Source: Candidatus Kryptoniota bacterium
Lineage (GTDB): Bacteria > Bacteroidota > Ignavibacteria > Kryptoniales > JAKASW01
Assembly: GCA_036567965.1 (NCBI GenBank)
Contig: DATCTN010000031.1
Coordinates: 1-64,000, forward strand
Reading direction: 5' to 3'
DNA length: 64,000 nucleotides
Every line of letters begins with the position of its first letter. The stretch's first letter is position 1. The translations under genes were made by a program, and so were the position numbers. Shown one piece after another: positions 17,343-26,736 of this stretch. The notes under the pieces are model-generated. The model ran no database searches and was not told the origin of the DNA. It saw only the letters and a list, made by a program, of their open reading frames with translations.

Positions 17343-18782
17343 ATGCCAACAGCAACAAAGACAGCCGGCTCCAAGGCCGCGAAGCTCTTGAGTTTTATCA
17401 AAGATTCCGATGTGGAAATAATCGATCTGAGGTTCACCGATATTCCCGGCCAATGGCAGCACTTCTCTATCCTGCCATCTGAACTTGGAGAGAACTCGTT
17501 CGACGAAGGAATTGGATTCGACGGATCGAGTATCCGCGGATTCCAGAACATTTCCGAAAGCGATATGGTCCTGATCCCCGACGCGGAGAGATACTTCATC
17601 GATCCCTTCACGACACACAAGACGATCGATATCGTCTGCGACGTGAAAGATCCGGTAACGGGCGAACCTTACCGCCGTGATCCGCGATTCGTCGCGCATA
17701 AGGCGGAAGCTTACGTTAAATCAACCCGTCTTGCAGACACCGCCTTCTTCGGTCCGGAGGCGGAGTTCTTTATCTTCGACAACGTAAGATTCGACCAGAC
17801 GGTGAACTCGGGATTTTATGAGGTCGATTCGGAAGAGGGGATGTGGAACAGCGGAAGGAACGACAAGCAAAATCTCGGCTATCGTCCACGAACCAAAGAA
17901 GGTTATTTTCCAGTCGCACCGATAGACAGCTTGCAGGATATCAGGTCGGAGATGGTGCTGACAATGGAGAAAGTCGGAATCGATGTGGAGGTGCATCACC
18001 ACGAAGTGGCCACGGCTGGGCAGACTGAAATCGACATGCGGTTCTCTTCGCTTCTTGCGATGGCAGATAACCTGATGACGTATAAATACATTACCAAGAA
18101 TGTCGCCGCCAAGTTCAAAAAGTCGGTCACATTCATGCCGAAGCCCCTTTTCGGAGACAACGGTTCCGGGATGCACGTGCACCAGAGCCTGTGGAAAGAC
18201 GGGAAGCCGCTGTTTTACGGAAACGGTTATGCGAACCTCAGCGAGATGGCGCTTTATTACATCGGCGGCTTATTGAAACACGCGCCTGCAATTTGCGCGA
18301 TCACAAATCCGACCACGAATTCATACCACAGGTTGGTGCCCGGGTTCGAAGCTCCCGTAAATCTCGCGTACAGTCAGCGAAACAGATCTGCTTCGGTGCG
18401 AATTCCGATGTACTCGAAGAGTCCGAAGGCAAAGCGGGTTGAATTTCGCGTGCCGGATCCGTCGACGAATCCTTATCTCGCGTTTTCCGCTCTTCTCATG
18501 GCGGGACTCGACGGGATCGCGAACAAAATCGATCCGGGAGAGCCGCTCGATAAAGACATTTACGACCTGTCGCCGGAAGAACTCAAGAACGTTCCGTCAA
18601 CTCCAGGATCTCTGGAAGAATCCCTGAAGGCGCTCGAGCACGATCACGAGTTTCTCCTGCGCGGCGATGTGTTCACCGAAGAGCTGATCGAACTCTGGAT
18701 CGAGTACAAGATGATGAAAGAGGTAAAGCAGGTAGCACTTCGTCCGCATCCTTACGAGTTCATACTTTATTACGACATTTAA
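17343..18782 (+). CDS. glnA: Glutamine synthetase, type I (beta-like)
   Basis: The 479-residue enzyme would make glutamine from glutamate, ammonia and ATP. The start at 17343 is supported by GGAGG nine bases upstream. Motifs are [19 protein letters not shown] (metal-binding Glu), [49 protein letters not shown] and [10 protein letters not shown]. The C-terminal region contains DIYDLSPEE, matching the loop of GSI-beta enzymes whose Tyr is adenylylated, and ends [11 protein letters not shown] like the enterobacterial enzyme. It lies between phosphatase and kinase genes of the same cluster, so control by Ser/Thr phosphorylation is an attractive inference. Confidence 0.93.
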   Translation: MPTATKTAGSKAAKLLSFIKDSDVEIIDLRFTDIPGQWQHFSILPSELGENSFDEGIGFDGSSIRGFQNISESDMVLIPDAERYFIDPFTTHKTIDIVCDVKDPVTGEPYRRDPRFVAHKAEAYVKSTRLADTAFFGPEAEFFIFDNVRFDQTVNSGFYEVDSEEGMWNSGRNDKQNLGYRPRTKEGYFPVAPIDSLQDIRSEMVLTMEKVGIDVEVHHHEVATAGQTEIDMRFSSLLAMADNLMTYKYITKNVAAKFKKSVTFMPKPLFGDNGSGMHVHQSLWKDGKPLFYGNGYANLSEMALYYIGGLLKHAPAICAITNPTTNSYHRLVPGFEAPVNLAYSQRNRSASVRIPMYSKSPKAKRVEFRVPDPSTNPYLAFSALLMAGLDGIANKIDPGEPLDKDIYDLSPEELKNVPSTPGSLEESLKALEHDHEFLLRGDVFTEELIELWIEYKMMKEVKQVALRPHPYEFILYYDI

Positions 18783-18806
18783 TCTTGAACATTTTCCGAA
18801 CCGTTC

Positions 18807-18829
18807 GCGGCTGCTATTCCGGCAGCCGC
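18807..18829 (+). terminator. GC-rich hairpin after glnA (possible attenuator or terminator)
   Basis: GCGGCTGC (18807-18814) and GCAGCCGC (18822-18829) form a perfect 8-bp stem with a 7-base loop, 25 bases after the glnA stop. It is followed by AAAGTTT rather than a long T run, so termination would be partial. It may lower expression of the downstream kinase and second synthetase relative to glnA. Confidence 0.4.
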
Positions 18830-18887
18830 AAAGTTTCACCCGAAGATTTGGACACGCGCTTATTCATTTCAACAGATAGGAGAGTGA

Positions 18888-19043
18888 ATGAATTTTCTCG
18901 AAGTTGCCGCTCGCATTATCGGGAAAACGCTTCATTTGACGGAATTTTGCTTTTCAGCGCTTTGTTTAGTAGACTTGTGGGAATTGTTTCAACCGCAAGT
19001 TACAGGCAAGCGAAATCTGCACCAAGCACCAAATTTATTTTGA
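18888..19043 (+). CDS. Possible 51-residue small protein
   Basis: Between glnA and the kinase gene, AGGAGAG precedes an ATG at 18888 that opens a 51-codon frame (MNFLEVAARIIGKTLHLTEF, then CFSALCLVDLWELFQPQVTG). It has a moderately hydrophobic middle and no recognised family. The ribosome binding site and position inside a regulated operon make it worth recording, but it may be only a spacer or upstream ORF. Confidence 0.3.
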   Translation: MNFLEVAARIIGKTLHLTEFCFSALCLVDLWELFQPQVTGKRNLHQAPNLF

Positions 19044-19079
19044 AAAAACTTTTAGCGGCAAAACATTCATGAGTGGAAA

Positions 19080-20084
19080 ATGAAACTTGCGGAAACTGTG
19101 TTGGGATTATCAATGCTCCAAATCGGCGACCAATTCGACCACTTTCAAATCCGCGCACACATAGCGAAGGGCGGGATGAGCGATATTTATCGCGCATACG
19201 ATCTGTTGAGCGGAAATGAGGTCGTCCTGAAAATTCCCGACACTATGTCGATCGGCGACCCGGCACAGTACGAGCGCTTCCAGCGGGAACTTGAAGTCAT
19301 GCGCACGCTGAACCATCCGGCGATACAGAGGGGACTCGGTTCGGGAAACTTCAACAACACTCCTTATCTTGTCACCGAATTGATCGACGGACAGTCTATG
19401 CGCGACCTTATTTCGAATTCGGCACCGATGTCTCCAGAAAACTCTCTGAGATTGATCAGAAAGATCGCCGACGGGCTGGCGCATTGTCACGATCACGGAA
19501 TAATCCACCGCGATCTGAAGCCGGATAATATTCTTATTACACCAGAAGGCCAGCCAGTCGTGCTCGATTTCGGACTGGCACTTACGAGAGGTGCGCACCG
19601 GGTAACATACGCGAACCTCAGCAGCGCAGCCGGAACGCCGGATTACATGTCACCCGAACAGATCGAAGGACATCGCGGCGACCAGCGCACGGATGTATAC
19701 GCCATCGGTATAATGTTCTACGAGCTTTTAACGGGAGCTCCTCCATTCAGCGGCGATAATACGCTCGCGGTCATGGCACAACACCTGAAAGGTGGCATTC
19801 CTCGAATGGACCGAAAGTTTCCGGGGATCTCGCCGCAGATCGCCGCGGTCGTTGCGCGATGTCTACAGCTCGATCCTGATGACCGGTATTCAGACATGCA
19901 TGCCCTCCTTCGCGATATCGATCATCTCGACGCGGTGGATATCTCTATCCTTGATCGCTCGACCGGTCCAGCTGCGGCTGCGCCGGTCTGGCGGTCTCCA
20001 ACCGTGTTGGCCATCGGGTCAGCCATATTGCTACTCGTCGCAATGACTATCCTCGCATTTATTTTGCAGACATTTCACAAATGA
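19080..20084 (+). CDS. Ser/Thr protein kinase (Hanks type) with C-terminal membrane anchor
   Basis: The 334-residue kinase has the glycine loop AKGGMSDIYRAY (29-40), the ATP-binding Lys in VVLKIP (K51), the catalytic loop HRDLKPDN (143-150) and DFG (163-165), followed by GTPDYMSPEQ and RTDVYAIGIMFYELLTG. After the catalytic domain a single hydrophobic helix (about 309-332, VLAIGSAILLLVAMTILAFI) anchors it with the kinase domain inside the cell; no extracellular sensor domain follows. An alternative start is 19113. Its stop overlaps the next ATG (ATGA at 20081-20084), so it is translationally coupled to the second glutamine synthetase. Confidence 0.92.
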   Translation: MKLAETVLGLSMLQIGDQFDHFQIRAHIAKGGMSDIYRAYDLLSGNEVVLKIPDTMSIGDPAQYERFQRELEVMRTLNHPAIQRGLGSGNFNNTPYLVTELIDGQSMRDLISNSAPMSPENSLRLIRKIADGLAHCHDHGIIHRDLKPDNILITPEGQPVVLDFGLALTRGAHRVTYANLSSAAGTPDYMSPEQIEGHRGDQRTDVYAIGIMFYELLTGAPPFSGDNTLAVMAQHLKGGIPRMDRKFPGISPQIAAVVARCLQLDPDDRYSDMHALLRDIDHLDAVDISILDRSTGPAAAAPVWRSPTVLAIGSAILLLVAMTILAFILQTFHK

Positions 20085-21433
20085 CAAAACAGTCTAAGAG
20101 TTTTTCAGCCGAGCAGCTGCTGGCTCAAGTAAAAGAGCGCAGCGTTAAGTTTATCGACCTCCAGTTTACAGACGTAGTCGGGGCAGTTAAGAATGTCACG
20201 ATCCCCGTCCAGGAGCTTGAGGCTACACTAAATCACGGGATATGGTTCGACGGATCTTCGATTGAGGGTTTTGCTCGAATTGCCGAGAGCGATATGTATC
20301 TCGTACCGGATATGTCGACGTTCGCAGTGCTTCCGTGGTTGGCGGGGAACGAAGCGACTGCCCGTTTGATCTGCAATGTTTTCACTCCTGACGGTCAGCC
20401 TTTCATCGGCGATCCGCGCGCTGTCCTTGCAAGGGTTCTCGGCGAAGCGGAAAAAATGGGATTCATTTATAATACGGGACCGGAACTGGAATTCTTCCTC
20501 CTCAGGCCCGCGCCTGACGGTAGTCTTGTTCCGCCCAATCCGCAGGACAGTGCGAGCTACTTCGATCAGCCGGTCGACATGGTTGCGACCAGTCTGTGGC
20601 GGCAGATAACCGACGCGCTTTACGAATTCGGCATCGAAGCGGAAGCGATGCACCATGAAGTCGCCACCGGTCAGCATGAAATTGATTTCAGATATTCAAA
20701 CGCACTTAAGACCGCGGACAATGCGGTGACGTTCCGCGTGCTCGTGAAAATACTTGCGCAGCAAAAAGGTTTGTATGCGACATTCATGCCGAAGCCGATG
20801 CGCGGAATAAACGGCAGCGGCATGCATGTTCACCAGAGCCTGACTTATAAAGCGAACGGTTCCAACGCGTTCTCCGATCCTGGTGATCCTCACGGACTTT
20901 CGAAGATGGCAAAACATTTTATTGCCGGTCAGCTTGCACATGCGAGGGGAATGTCGGCCGTACTCGCCCCGCTTGTCAATTCGTACAAGCGATTGGTCGC
21001 CGGTTACGAAGCTCCGGTTTACATAAGCTGGGGTCGGATAAACCGGTCGGCACTTATCAGGATTCCGCGCGCCCACACTCACGAGTCAACAAGGATCGAG
21101 CTTCGTTGCCCTGATCCGAGCTGCAATCCATATCTTGCATTCGCAGTCATGCTTGCGGCTGGCCTCGATGGTATCAGGAAAGAGTTGAAGGTCCCGGAGG
21201 CTACCGAAGAAGATTTATATCTGATAGCGAACACGCAGCGCGGAGCGAAGCTGAGCGTGCTCCCCGGATCGCTTGAAGAGGCGATCGCCGAACTTGAGAA
21301 AGATACGGTCATCCGCGAAGCGCTGGGCGCCCACACATACGATCGATTCGTCAACGCCAAACGACTCGAATGGGACGACTATCGCCTTGAAGTGACTCCA
21401 TGGGAACTCGGAAAATATCTTTCCAATTACTAA
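20081..21433 (+). CDS. Second glutamine synthetase-family enzyme, type I (alpha-like)
   Basis: The 450-residue protein has the type I motifs [65 protein letters not shown] and NRSALIRIPR. Length, and R66 in GFARI (the position of the feedback-control Arg of Bacillus-type enzymes), point to the GSI-alpha group. The C-terminus ends WELGKYLSNY instead of the usual E-F-x-x-Y(F) ending, and the adenylylation-loop Tyr context is changed to DLYLIANTQRG. A glutamate-amine ligase (gamma-glutamylpolyamine or similar) remains possible. The gene is coupled to the kinase by a 4-base overlap. Confidence 0.88.
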   Translation: MTKQSKSFSAEQLLAQVKERSVKFIDLQFTDVVGAVKNVTIPVQELEATLNHGIWFDGSSIEGFARIAESDMYLVPDMSTFAVLPWLAGNEATARLICNVFTPDGQPFIGDPRAVLARVLGEAEKMGFIYNTGPELEFFLLRPAPDGSLVPPNPQDSASYFDQPVDMVATSLWRQITDALYEFGIEAEAMHHEVATGQHEIDFRYSNALKTADNAVTFRVLVKILAQQKGLYATFMPKPMRGINGSGMHVHQSLTYKANGSNAFSDPGDPHGLSKMAKHFIAGQLAHARGMSAVLAPLVNSYKRLVAGYEAPVYISWGRINRSALIRIPRAHTHESTRIELRCPDPSCNPYLAFAVMLAAGLDGIRKELKVPEATEEDLYLIANTQRGAKLSVLPGSLEEAIAELEKDTVIREALGAHTYDRFVNAKRLEWDDYRLEVTPWELGKYLSNY

Positions 21434-21452
21434 GAGAGGGGATTTATTCGCC

Positions 21453-21469
21453 CTTCTGAGATTCAGAAG
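21453..21469. terminator. Hairpin between convergent operons
   Basis: CTTCTGA (21453-21459) and TCAGAAG (21463-21469) form a perfect 7-bp stem with a 3-base loop, 20 bases after the second synthetase stop. A CTTTTTG stretch follows about ten bases later on the plus strand. It probably ends plus-strand transcription facing the minus-strand sensor kinase gene. Confidence 0.45.
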
Positions 21470-21661
21470 CCCTTCGATCTTTTTGCCCGCCTTTTCTGCT
21501 TTGAATCCGTTTTAATAACGAGGCCGGTCATGGAAGTGATGGGAATCGCGGAGTCACGTCGTCGAATGGAATCAACGTGTCTGCTTCGACGGCCCTGTTG
21601 ACGGGAATGGGGAAATCCAGCAGAAGGATGAATGCCTGGAATTGAAAAGAGATAGGGATAC

Positions 21662-24600
21662 TTACGCCAGCTCTTCAGCAACAAGGTTGAAGATCGCCGT
21701 AAGGTTGTACGGCTTCATAATCATCTTCACGTCGAGATTCGACATCGCGCTGTCGGCCATAGGGGTGAGATAGCCAGTCGCGAGAACGCATTTCACCTCA
21801 GGACGCGCAGATCTTATCTTCACTATTAATTTGTCGCCAGGCATCTTGGGCAGACCGAGGTCTGTCAGCACCAGCGATATCTCGGGATGGTTCGTGAAGG
21901 TCCTGAATGCTTCGTCTCCGTCCGCCGCACTTATCACGTTGAATCCCTTGTCGGATAGAAACTCGCACACAAGCTCCCTGAGTGCCAGCTCGTCCTCGAC
22001 CACGAGAACGGTTTTGCTTCCGGCTAATCTGGCTGCGTCTCCCATCTCGACCGGCACCGTTTCTCCGGGACGAACATCCTTCTCGCTCATCGGGAGATAA
22101 ATGAAGAATGTGGTTCCTGCACCTTTGTGGCTGTTCACTTCTATGAAACCGTTATGCGCTGATATTATCGTCTGTACGATCGACAAGCCAAGGCCGGTCC
22201 CCTTTCCGAGGTCCTTTGTCGTATAGAACGGGTCGAATATTTTTTCAAGCTTGTCTGCTTCGATTCCCTGGCCTGTATCCTGGAACATCAACAGCACGTA
22301 GCGGCCGGCGGGTGTGCCGCCGAGTTTCTTCTCGATCTGTTTCCTGTCGGCTGTTGTCAGAGAAATCGTGAGCGTTCCGCCGTCGGGCATCGCATCCTGC
22401 GCGTTCTTGGCGAGGTTGATCAGCACTTGCTGGATGTCACCTGCGGAACCATACACGGTCGCGTCATTGACTATGAATTCTGTTTGAACGATGAAATTCT
22501 CTTCGAATGTGTGCTTGATAATTGATACCGTTTCTTCAATGATTTGTCTGACGGAGAAATCCTTGAATGTTTCGGGGGAGTATCTCACGAATTGAAGAAG
22601 TCTTTTCGCAACCTCCGACCCGCGGATGGCGCTTGAGAGCGCTCGCTGTGAGTTTTCCTGGACGACGTTCAGGTTGTCCGCTTTTCTCATCATCATCTGG
22701 AGGCTGGCAATAATTATCCCCAGCACATTATTGAAATCGTGTGCGATCCCGCCGGCGAGCCTGCCAAGGAGTTCGGTTCTCTGAAGCCGTTTGATTGTCT
22801 CCTCCTTTTCTTCGCGCTGGGTGATGTCGCGGAAGACTCCAACCCGACCGAGGTAACTGCCGTCTGAGTCGACAATGGGGAGTGCGCTGCGGTCAACGAT
22901 CAGTCCATCCGCAAACTCGAGCCTGTCGCTTCTGACATATTCCTTGTTTTCGACGTTCTTCGACGCTCGCTTTACGAATTCTTCCGGATATTTTGTTCGG
23001 TTCGCGGCAAGGGCAAGAATTTCTTTCGAAGGCTTGCCGATGAGGTGCAGCGGGCTATCGAAGCCGAATATCCTGCAAAACTCTGCGTTTGCGAATTCAA
23101 TCATCCCATCGGGTCCCTGGAACAAAATTCCTTCTTCGAGATTTTGAAGAAGAGTGCTCAGCCGGATTTTCTCTCTTTCCTGCATCGCGGCTTCGCGGGC
23201 AAGATTTCCTTCGAGCTTCTTGCGGTCCTCCAGAGAAACGAACGCGATCTGGATAGCATCTCTTCCTTCATAGATCACCGGACGTGAAAGAACGAGAACG
23301 TGAATGACCGTTCCATCTTTCTTCACGAACCGCTCCTCGAGCGGCGGGGCGGGGAGGTGGTCTTCTACTGCACGCTTCACTCTTTGACCAACAACGGCAA
23401 GATCCTCCGGATGAATCACGCTTAGAACATTGAGGCCGATCAGCTCATCAGGACTTTCATACCCCAGGAGTGTGACGGCAGCGTCGTTAATCCTTGTTAC
23501 CTTGAAATTCTCATACATTGCGAGGCCGATAGGAGCGCTCCTGAAGAGATCTTCGAACAGCTGTTTCTGAGCAGTTAGCTCCGTCAGGTCGTGGAGAATC
23601 CCAATAGTGCTGGTTCTTCCCTCAAGCTGGACTTGTGTGAGGCTCACTTCGACCGGAATTTTCTTGCGGTCCTTCGACTGCGCCACAAACCCGAACCGAT
23701 TGTCCGTCTGTTCCCCGCGGCTTATTTTCCTCTCCCACTCTGCGATCGTGTCCTTGCTTTCGGGCGCGACAAGATTGGAGAAGTCCATTCGCGAAAACTC
23801 TTCGGGCGTGTACCCGAGCATCTCCTGCAATTTTTTATTTGTGAACACCATCCTGTCTTCCGATAAGACATAGATGCCGTCGTTTGAATTCTTTATCAGG
23901 ACTTCATATTGTCCCCGCAGTCCCGCGACCTGTTCCAGGTTAAGCATGTGCTGACGTTCAAGCGCATTCTTCCTCTGCCCGTAAAACGCGAGGCTGAGAA
24001 TGACCACGAGAAGAACTATTCCGCAAGACATAAGGATCAGCGAACCCTTGAGGTAAGAGATCACCGATGCCTGTACCGGTCCGCGGTCCGCACTCACGAC
24101 GACATACCAGAGACTGTCCTGCATCTTGAGCTTCGTTGAGCTCAGAGGGGAGGACGACCAGAGGAATTCGCCGCTTGCCGGTTGCGGCATTTCCGACTTC
24201 ACCAGTCCTGTACCAAGTTGTGTGGTTCCGCCGAGGATCGAGTATATATCACCCTGTCTGTGACACGAAGAGCATGCCGGTCGACCTTTCAGCTGAAGCG
24301 CACGCACGCTCTGCTTGTTCCATATCGAGTCATTCGACCAGAGATGAATGAAAGGAAATCCGGATCTGCTGAGTACACCGATGGCGATTCTCATTGTCGT
24401 GTCCGGAAAGCCGGTGGGACCTGTGGCGGGAGGTGGTACAACCTGGAACTGGTCTATTAGAAACGCGATTGCGCCGTCAAGTTTCACAGAACCGTTCTTC
24501 ACAGGCGAAAAGATCGGCGACCCGATCAAGATTCTATTTGTGGTATCGGAGCTTCCCACGAAAGGTAATACCGGATATAATTCTTCTTTTGGATTCGAGA

Positions 24601-25105
24601 GAAGCTCGGATGAAACGCTGCTCTTCGTGGTCCTGACATAATTCCAGAAATTTGTTTCCGAGAAATCGCGCCCCGAGTATTGCTTGCTGGTTGAATAAGT
24701 TATTACTCCGTCGGGGGAAAGAAGGACGATCGCTACCACGTGTTGTGTCCTGACATACTCGAAGTAGCCGTCTATGTCTTCGACTTTCTTTGCAGGGGAA
24801 GTTTCCGATGCAAGCACTCCCGTAAGGGAGCGAACTCCGTTCGCGCGGCTCTCGAGGTAATCCCCGAAATGAGACGCGGTCGTCGTGGAGACGAGACTGT
24901 TCGTTCTGAAAAATGTCTCGAGCAATCTTCGCTCAAGGTCTTTGGAGGCGAGGATGGTTCCCACCGACAGACCGGCAATCGCAAGTATCGTGACGGCAAT
25001 TACGACCAGGTTCGCGTGGGACGACAACTTCCCAAGCAGCCGCTTTAGTGCGCCGGCGTCTTTGCCGACACGTCTCTCTCCCTTCGTTATGTTCGGATTG
25101 TCCAT
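21662..25105 (-). CDS. Hybrid sensor histidine kinase with periplasmic haem-c motif, three PAS domains and a receiver
   Basis: The 1147-residue protein has a transmembrane helix at about 32-53, a periplasmic sensor region to about 350 and a second helix at about 352-376. The sensor region contains CSSCH at 278-282, a c-type haem attachment motif. PAS domains follow at about 400-510, 515-630 and 650-765. The histidine kinase core has H789 in GGIAHDFNN, N-box residues N897 and N901, and GQGI/GKGTGLGLS ATP-lid motifs. The C-terminal receiver has its phospho-acceptor at D1082 (TDLGLPKMPG). Phosphate should move from H789 to D1082; no DNA-binding output or response regulator is adjacent. A redox or gas signal is a reasonable inference. 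Confidence 0.9.
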   Translation of the reverse strand: MDNPNITKGERRVGKDAGALKRLLGKLSSHANLVVIAVTILAIAGLSVGTILASKDLERRLLETFFRTNSLVSTTTASHFGDYLESRANGVRSLTGVLASETSPAKKVEDIDGYFEYVRTQHVVAIVLLSPDGVITYSTSKQYSGRDFSETNFWNYVRTTKSSVSSELLSNPKEELYPVLPFVGSSDTTNRILIGSPIFSPVKNGSVKLDGAIAFLIDQFQVVPPPATGPTGFPDTTMRIAIGVLSRSGFPFIHLWSNDSIWNKQSVRALQLKGRPACSSCHRQGDIYSILGGTTQLGTGLVKSEMPQPASGEFLWSSSPLSSTKLKMQDSLWYVVVSADRGPVQASVISYLKGSLILMSCGIVLLVVILSLAFYGQRKNALERQHMLNLEQVAGLRGQYEVLIKNSNDGIYVLSEDRMVFTNKKLQEMLGYTPEEFSRMDFSNLVAPESKDTIAEWERKISRGEQTDNRFGFVAQSKDRKKIPVEVSLTQVQLEGRTSTIGILHDLTELTAQKQLFEDLFRSAPIGLAMYENFKVTRINDAAVTLLGYESPDELIGLNVLSVIHPEDLAVVGQRVKRAVEDHLPAPPLEERFVKKDGTVIHVLVLSRPVIYEGRDAIQIAFVSLEDRKKLEGNLAREAAMQEREKIRLSTLLQNLEEGILFQGPDGMIEFANAEFCRIFGFDSPLHLIGKPSKEILALAANRTKYPEEFVKRASKNVENKEYVRSDRLEFADGLIVDRSALPIVDSDGSYLGRVGVFRDITQREEKEETIKRLQRTELLGRLAGGIAHDFNNVLGIIIASLQMMMRKADNLNVVQENSQRALSSAIRGSEVAKRLLQFVRYSPETFKDFSVRQIIEETVSIIKHTFEENFIVQTEFIVNDATVYGSAGDIQQVLINLAKNAQDAMPDGGTLTISLTTADRKQIEKKLGGTPAGRYVLLMFQDTGQGIEADKLEKIFDPFYTTKDLGKGTGLGLSIVQTIISAHNGFIEVNSHKGAGTTFFIYLPMSEKDVRPGETVPVEMGDAARLAGSKTVLVVEDELALRELVCEFLSDKGFNVISAADGDEAFRTFTNHPEISLVLTDLGLPKMPGDKLIVKIRSARPEVKCVLATGYLTPMADSAMSNLDVKMIMKPYNLTAIFNLVAEELA

Positions 25106-25247
25106 TCCAGGCCAGTTGATCGACTTGTTTCAGAAGCGCTTCATGGCGCGCCTTCCAAAATGCCACTCTGGAAAATCATTTCCAAACATACGGTAGATAA
25201 CGGATTTAGCGGGTTGTAGGCCGGCATGTCAAGCTCCGGCGGGAAAA

Positions 25248-26504
25248 TCAGAAACTGCTTATGTCCCTGCCGAACACTGAAGCTTTTAGCCAGTCGAACA
25301 GGACGAGGACCTTGTTTTTTAAACTGACCAGCCTTGTCAGATAAGCAGATCTCCAGAAGAGAAACGCACCGAACCCTCTCCCCTTCACGTTGGGTAAATC
25401 CGCCAGCGCCCGCCTGCTGCCTATATATGCGAGCATACCGAGGTGGCGGTATTCAAATGGCGACGGAGGTTTGCCCTTCGCGATGTTGTTCAGCTGCGCC
25501 GCGAGATATTTTCCCTCCTGCTGCGCCGCCTGAGCAGTGGCTGGTATGCTCTGGCTCGCAGGAGTTGCGCAGTCTCCAGCCGTAAAAATATTTCTCGCTT
25601 CTCCGACTCTCAAATAGTCGTCTGTCAACAAGCGTGATCCGCGTCCTTTCCGAAAAGGGAGAGACTGAATGAGGTCTGTGGGTCCTATTCCCGTCGACCA
25701 CACCACCATCCCGCAACTAATTGAGGTTCCGTCCTGAAGGATTATCGAATCTTTCGTCACTTCTTTCACCGGAGAGTTGAACCGTAGATCGATGCTCTGG
25801 CGGCGAAATATCTTCATTGCGTACTCGCCGAGTCGCGAGTCGAACGCGCTGAGAATTTGTTTTGTTCCCTCGAGGAGTGTGATCTCAACATCCTGAACGA
25901 GTCGGGGGTACCATTTAATCAAGTCTTCGCGGACCAAGTCGTTCAGCTCCGCAGCAAACTCGACGCCTGTGGGACCGCCGCCGACAACGATGAAACGAAG
26001 AAGCCTCTTCCGTTCTTCCAGAGATACAGTGGGACTGCTTGCTTCCTCGAAGTTCTGTATTATCCGTCCGCGGATGACGCGGGCGTCCGATAGCTCTTTA
26101 AGAAACAGTGCATGCTCCGTCACGCCCGGGATTCCAAATGTGTTGTTCACAGCGCCTACCGCGATCACCAGGTAATCGTAATCCAATTTGAACTTCTCCC
26201 TATTCTGGACACTCTCGCATTCAATGGTATTTTCAGACGGAGACACCGAGGTACAGTTTGCCTGGTAAAAATTGCCGGACGACTTATCGTCTGCCCTGAC
26301 ATTCTTTGCGGTTCTGACCGGCTCGATGATGCTTCTGAATTCGATCGTTCCGACGGTTGTGCTCGGCAAGAGGGGAGTGAAAAGGAAATGGTTTCTCGGG
26401 CTCACAACTGACACTTCAAAAAAACGTGGATCTATTCTTTTCACGATGCTTAGCGCAGCGAAACCGCTGCCAAGTACGATTATTTTCTTCTTTCTCTCTT
26501 TCAT
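25248..26504 (-). CDS. ndh: Type II NADH dehydrogenase (NDH-2)
   Basis: From the ATG at 26504 the protein has 418 residues. It opens with the FAD-binding fold KKIIVLGSGFAALSIVKRID, has a second Rossmann motif for NADH (FIVVGGGPTGVEFAAEL) and the late FAD contact IFTAGDCA, followed by QAAQQEGKYLAAQL, characteristic of NDH-2. It passes electrons from NADH to quinone without pumping protons, at the inner face of the membrane; the C-terminal stretch (FGAFLFWRSAYLTRLVSLKN) is the amphipathic membrane-binding end. An upstream ATG at 26543 is possible, but 26504 begins just before the FAD motif as in the family. It stands alone between spacers. Confidence 0.88.
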   Translation of the reverse strand: MKERKKKIIVLGSGFAALSIVKRIDPRFFEVSVVSPRNHFLFTPLLPSTTVGTIEFRSIIEPVRTAKNVRADDKSSGNFYQANCTSVSPSENTIECESVQNREKFKLDYDYLVIAVGAVNNTFGIPGVTEHALFLKELSDARVIRGRIIQNFEEASSPTVSLEERKRLLRFIVVGGGPTGVEFAAELNDLVREDLIKWYPRLVQDVEITLLEGTKQILSAFDSRLGEYAMKIFRRQSIDLRFNSPVKEVTKDSIILQDGTSISCGMVVWSTGIGPTDLIQSLPFRKGRGSRLLTDDYLRVGEARNIFTAGDCATPASQSIPATAQAAQQEGKYLAAQLNNIAKGKPPSPFEYRHLGMLAYIGSRRALADLPNVKGRGFGAFLFWRSAYLTRLVSLKNKVLVLFDWLKASVFGRDISSF

Positions 26505-26736
26505 GATGTTAATATCTCTTTTCGCATTGTGCCGCTGAATCAAATAACAAAACGAAACTCTATTAGGTTTAATAATCAGATCGATGCATTCGTCCTGGAT
26601 TGTGATTGCCGTACAGAGTGAACAGCTAAGGCAGCGAACAGGCGGGTAAAACAGGGGCGACTTCTATGGAATCCAACGAGGTCCCTGCATCATGGCACGC
26701 CCCGAGACTGACACGTCGTACTACAGGCGAGAGGTT

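Noticed and set aside
16986-17699. 237-codon open frame on the minus strand
   Set aside because: It runs across the end of the PP2C gene and start of glnA on the opposite strand, and resembles neither.
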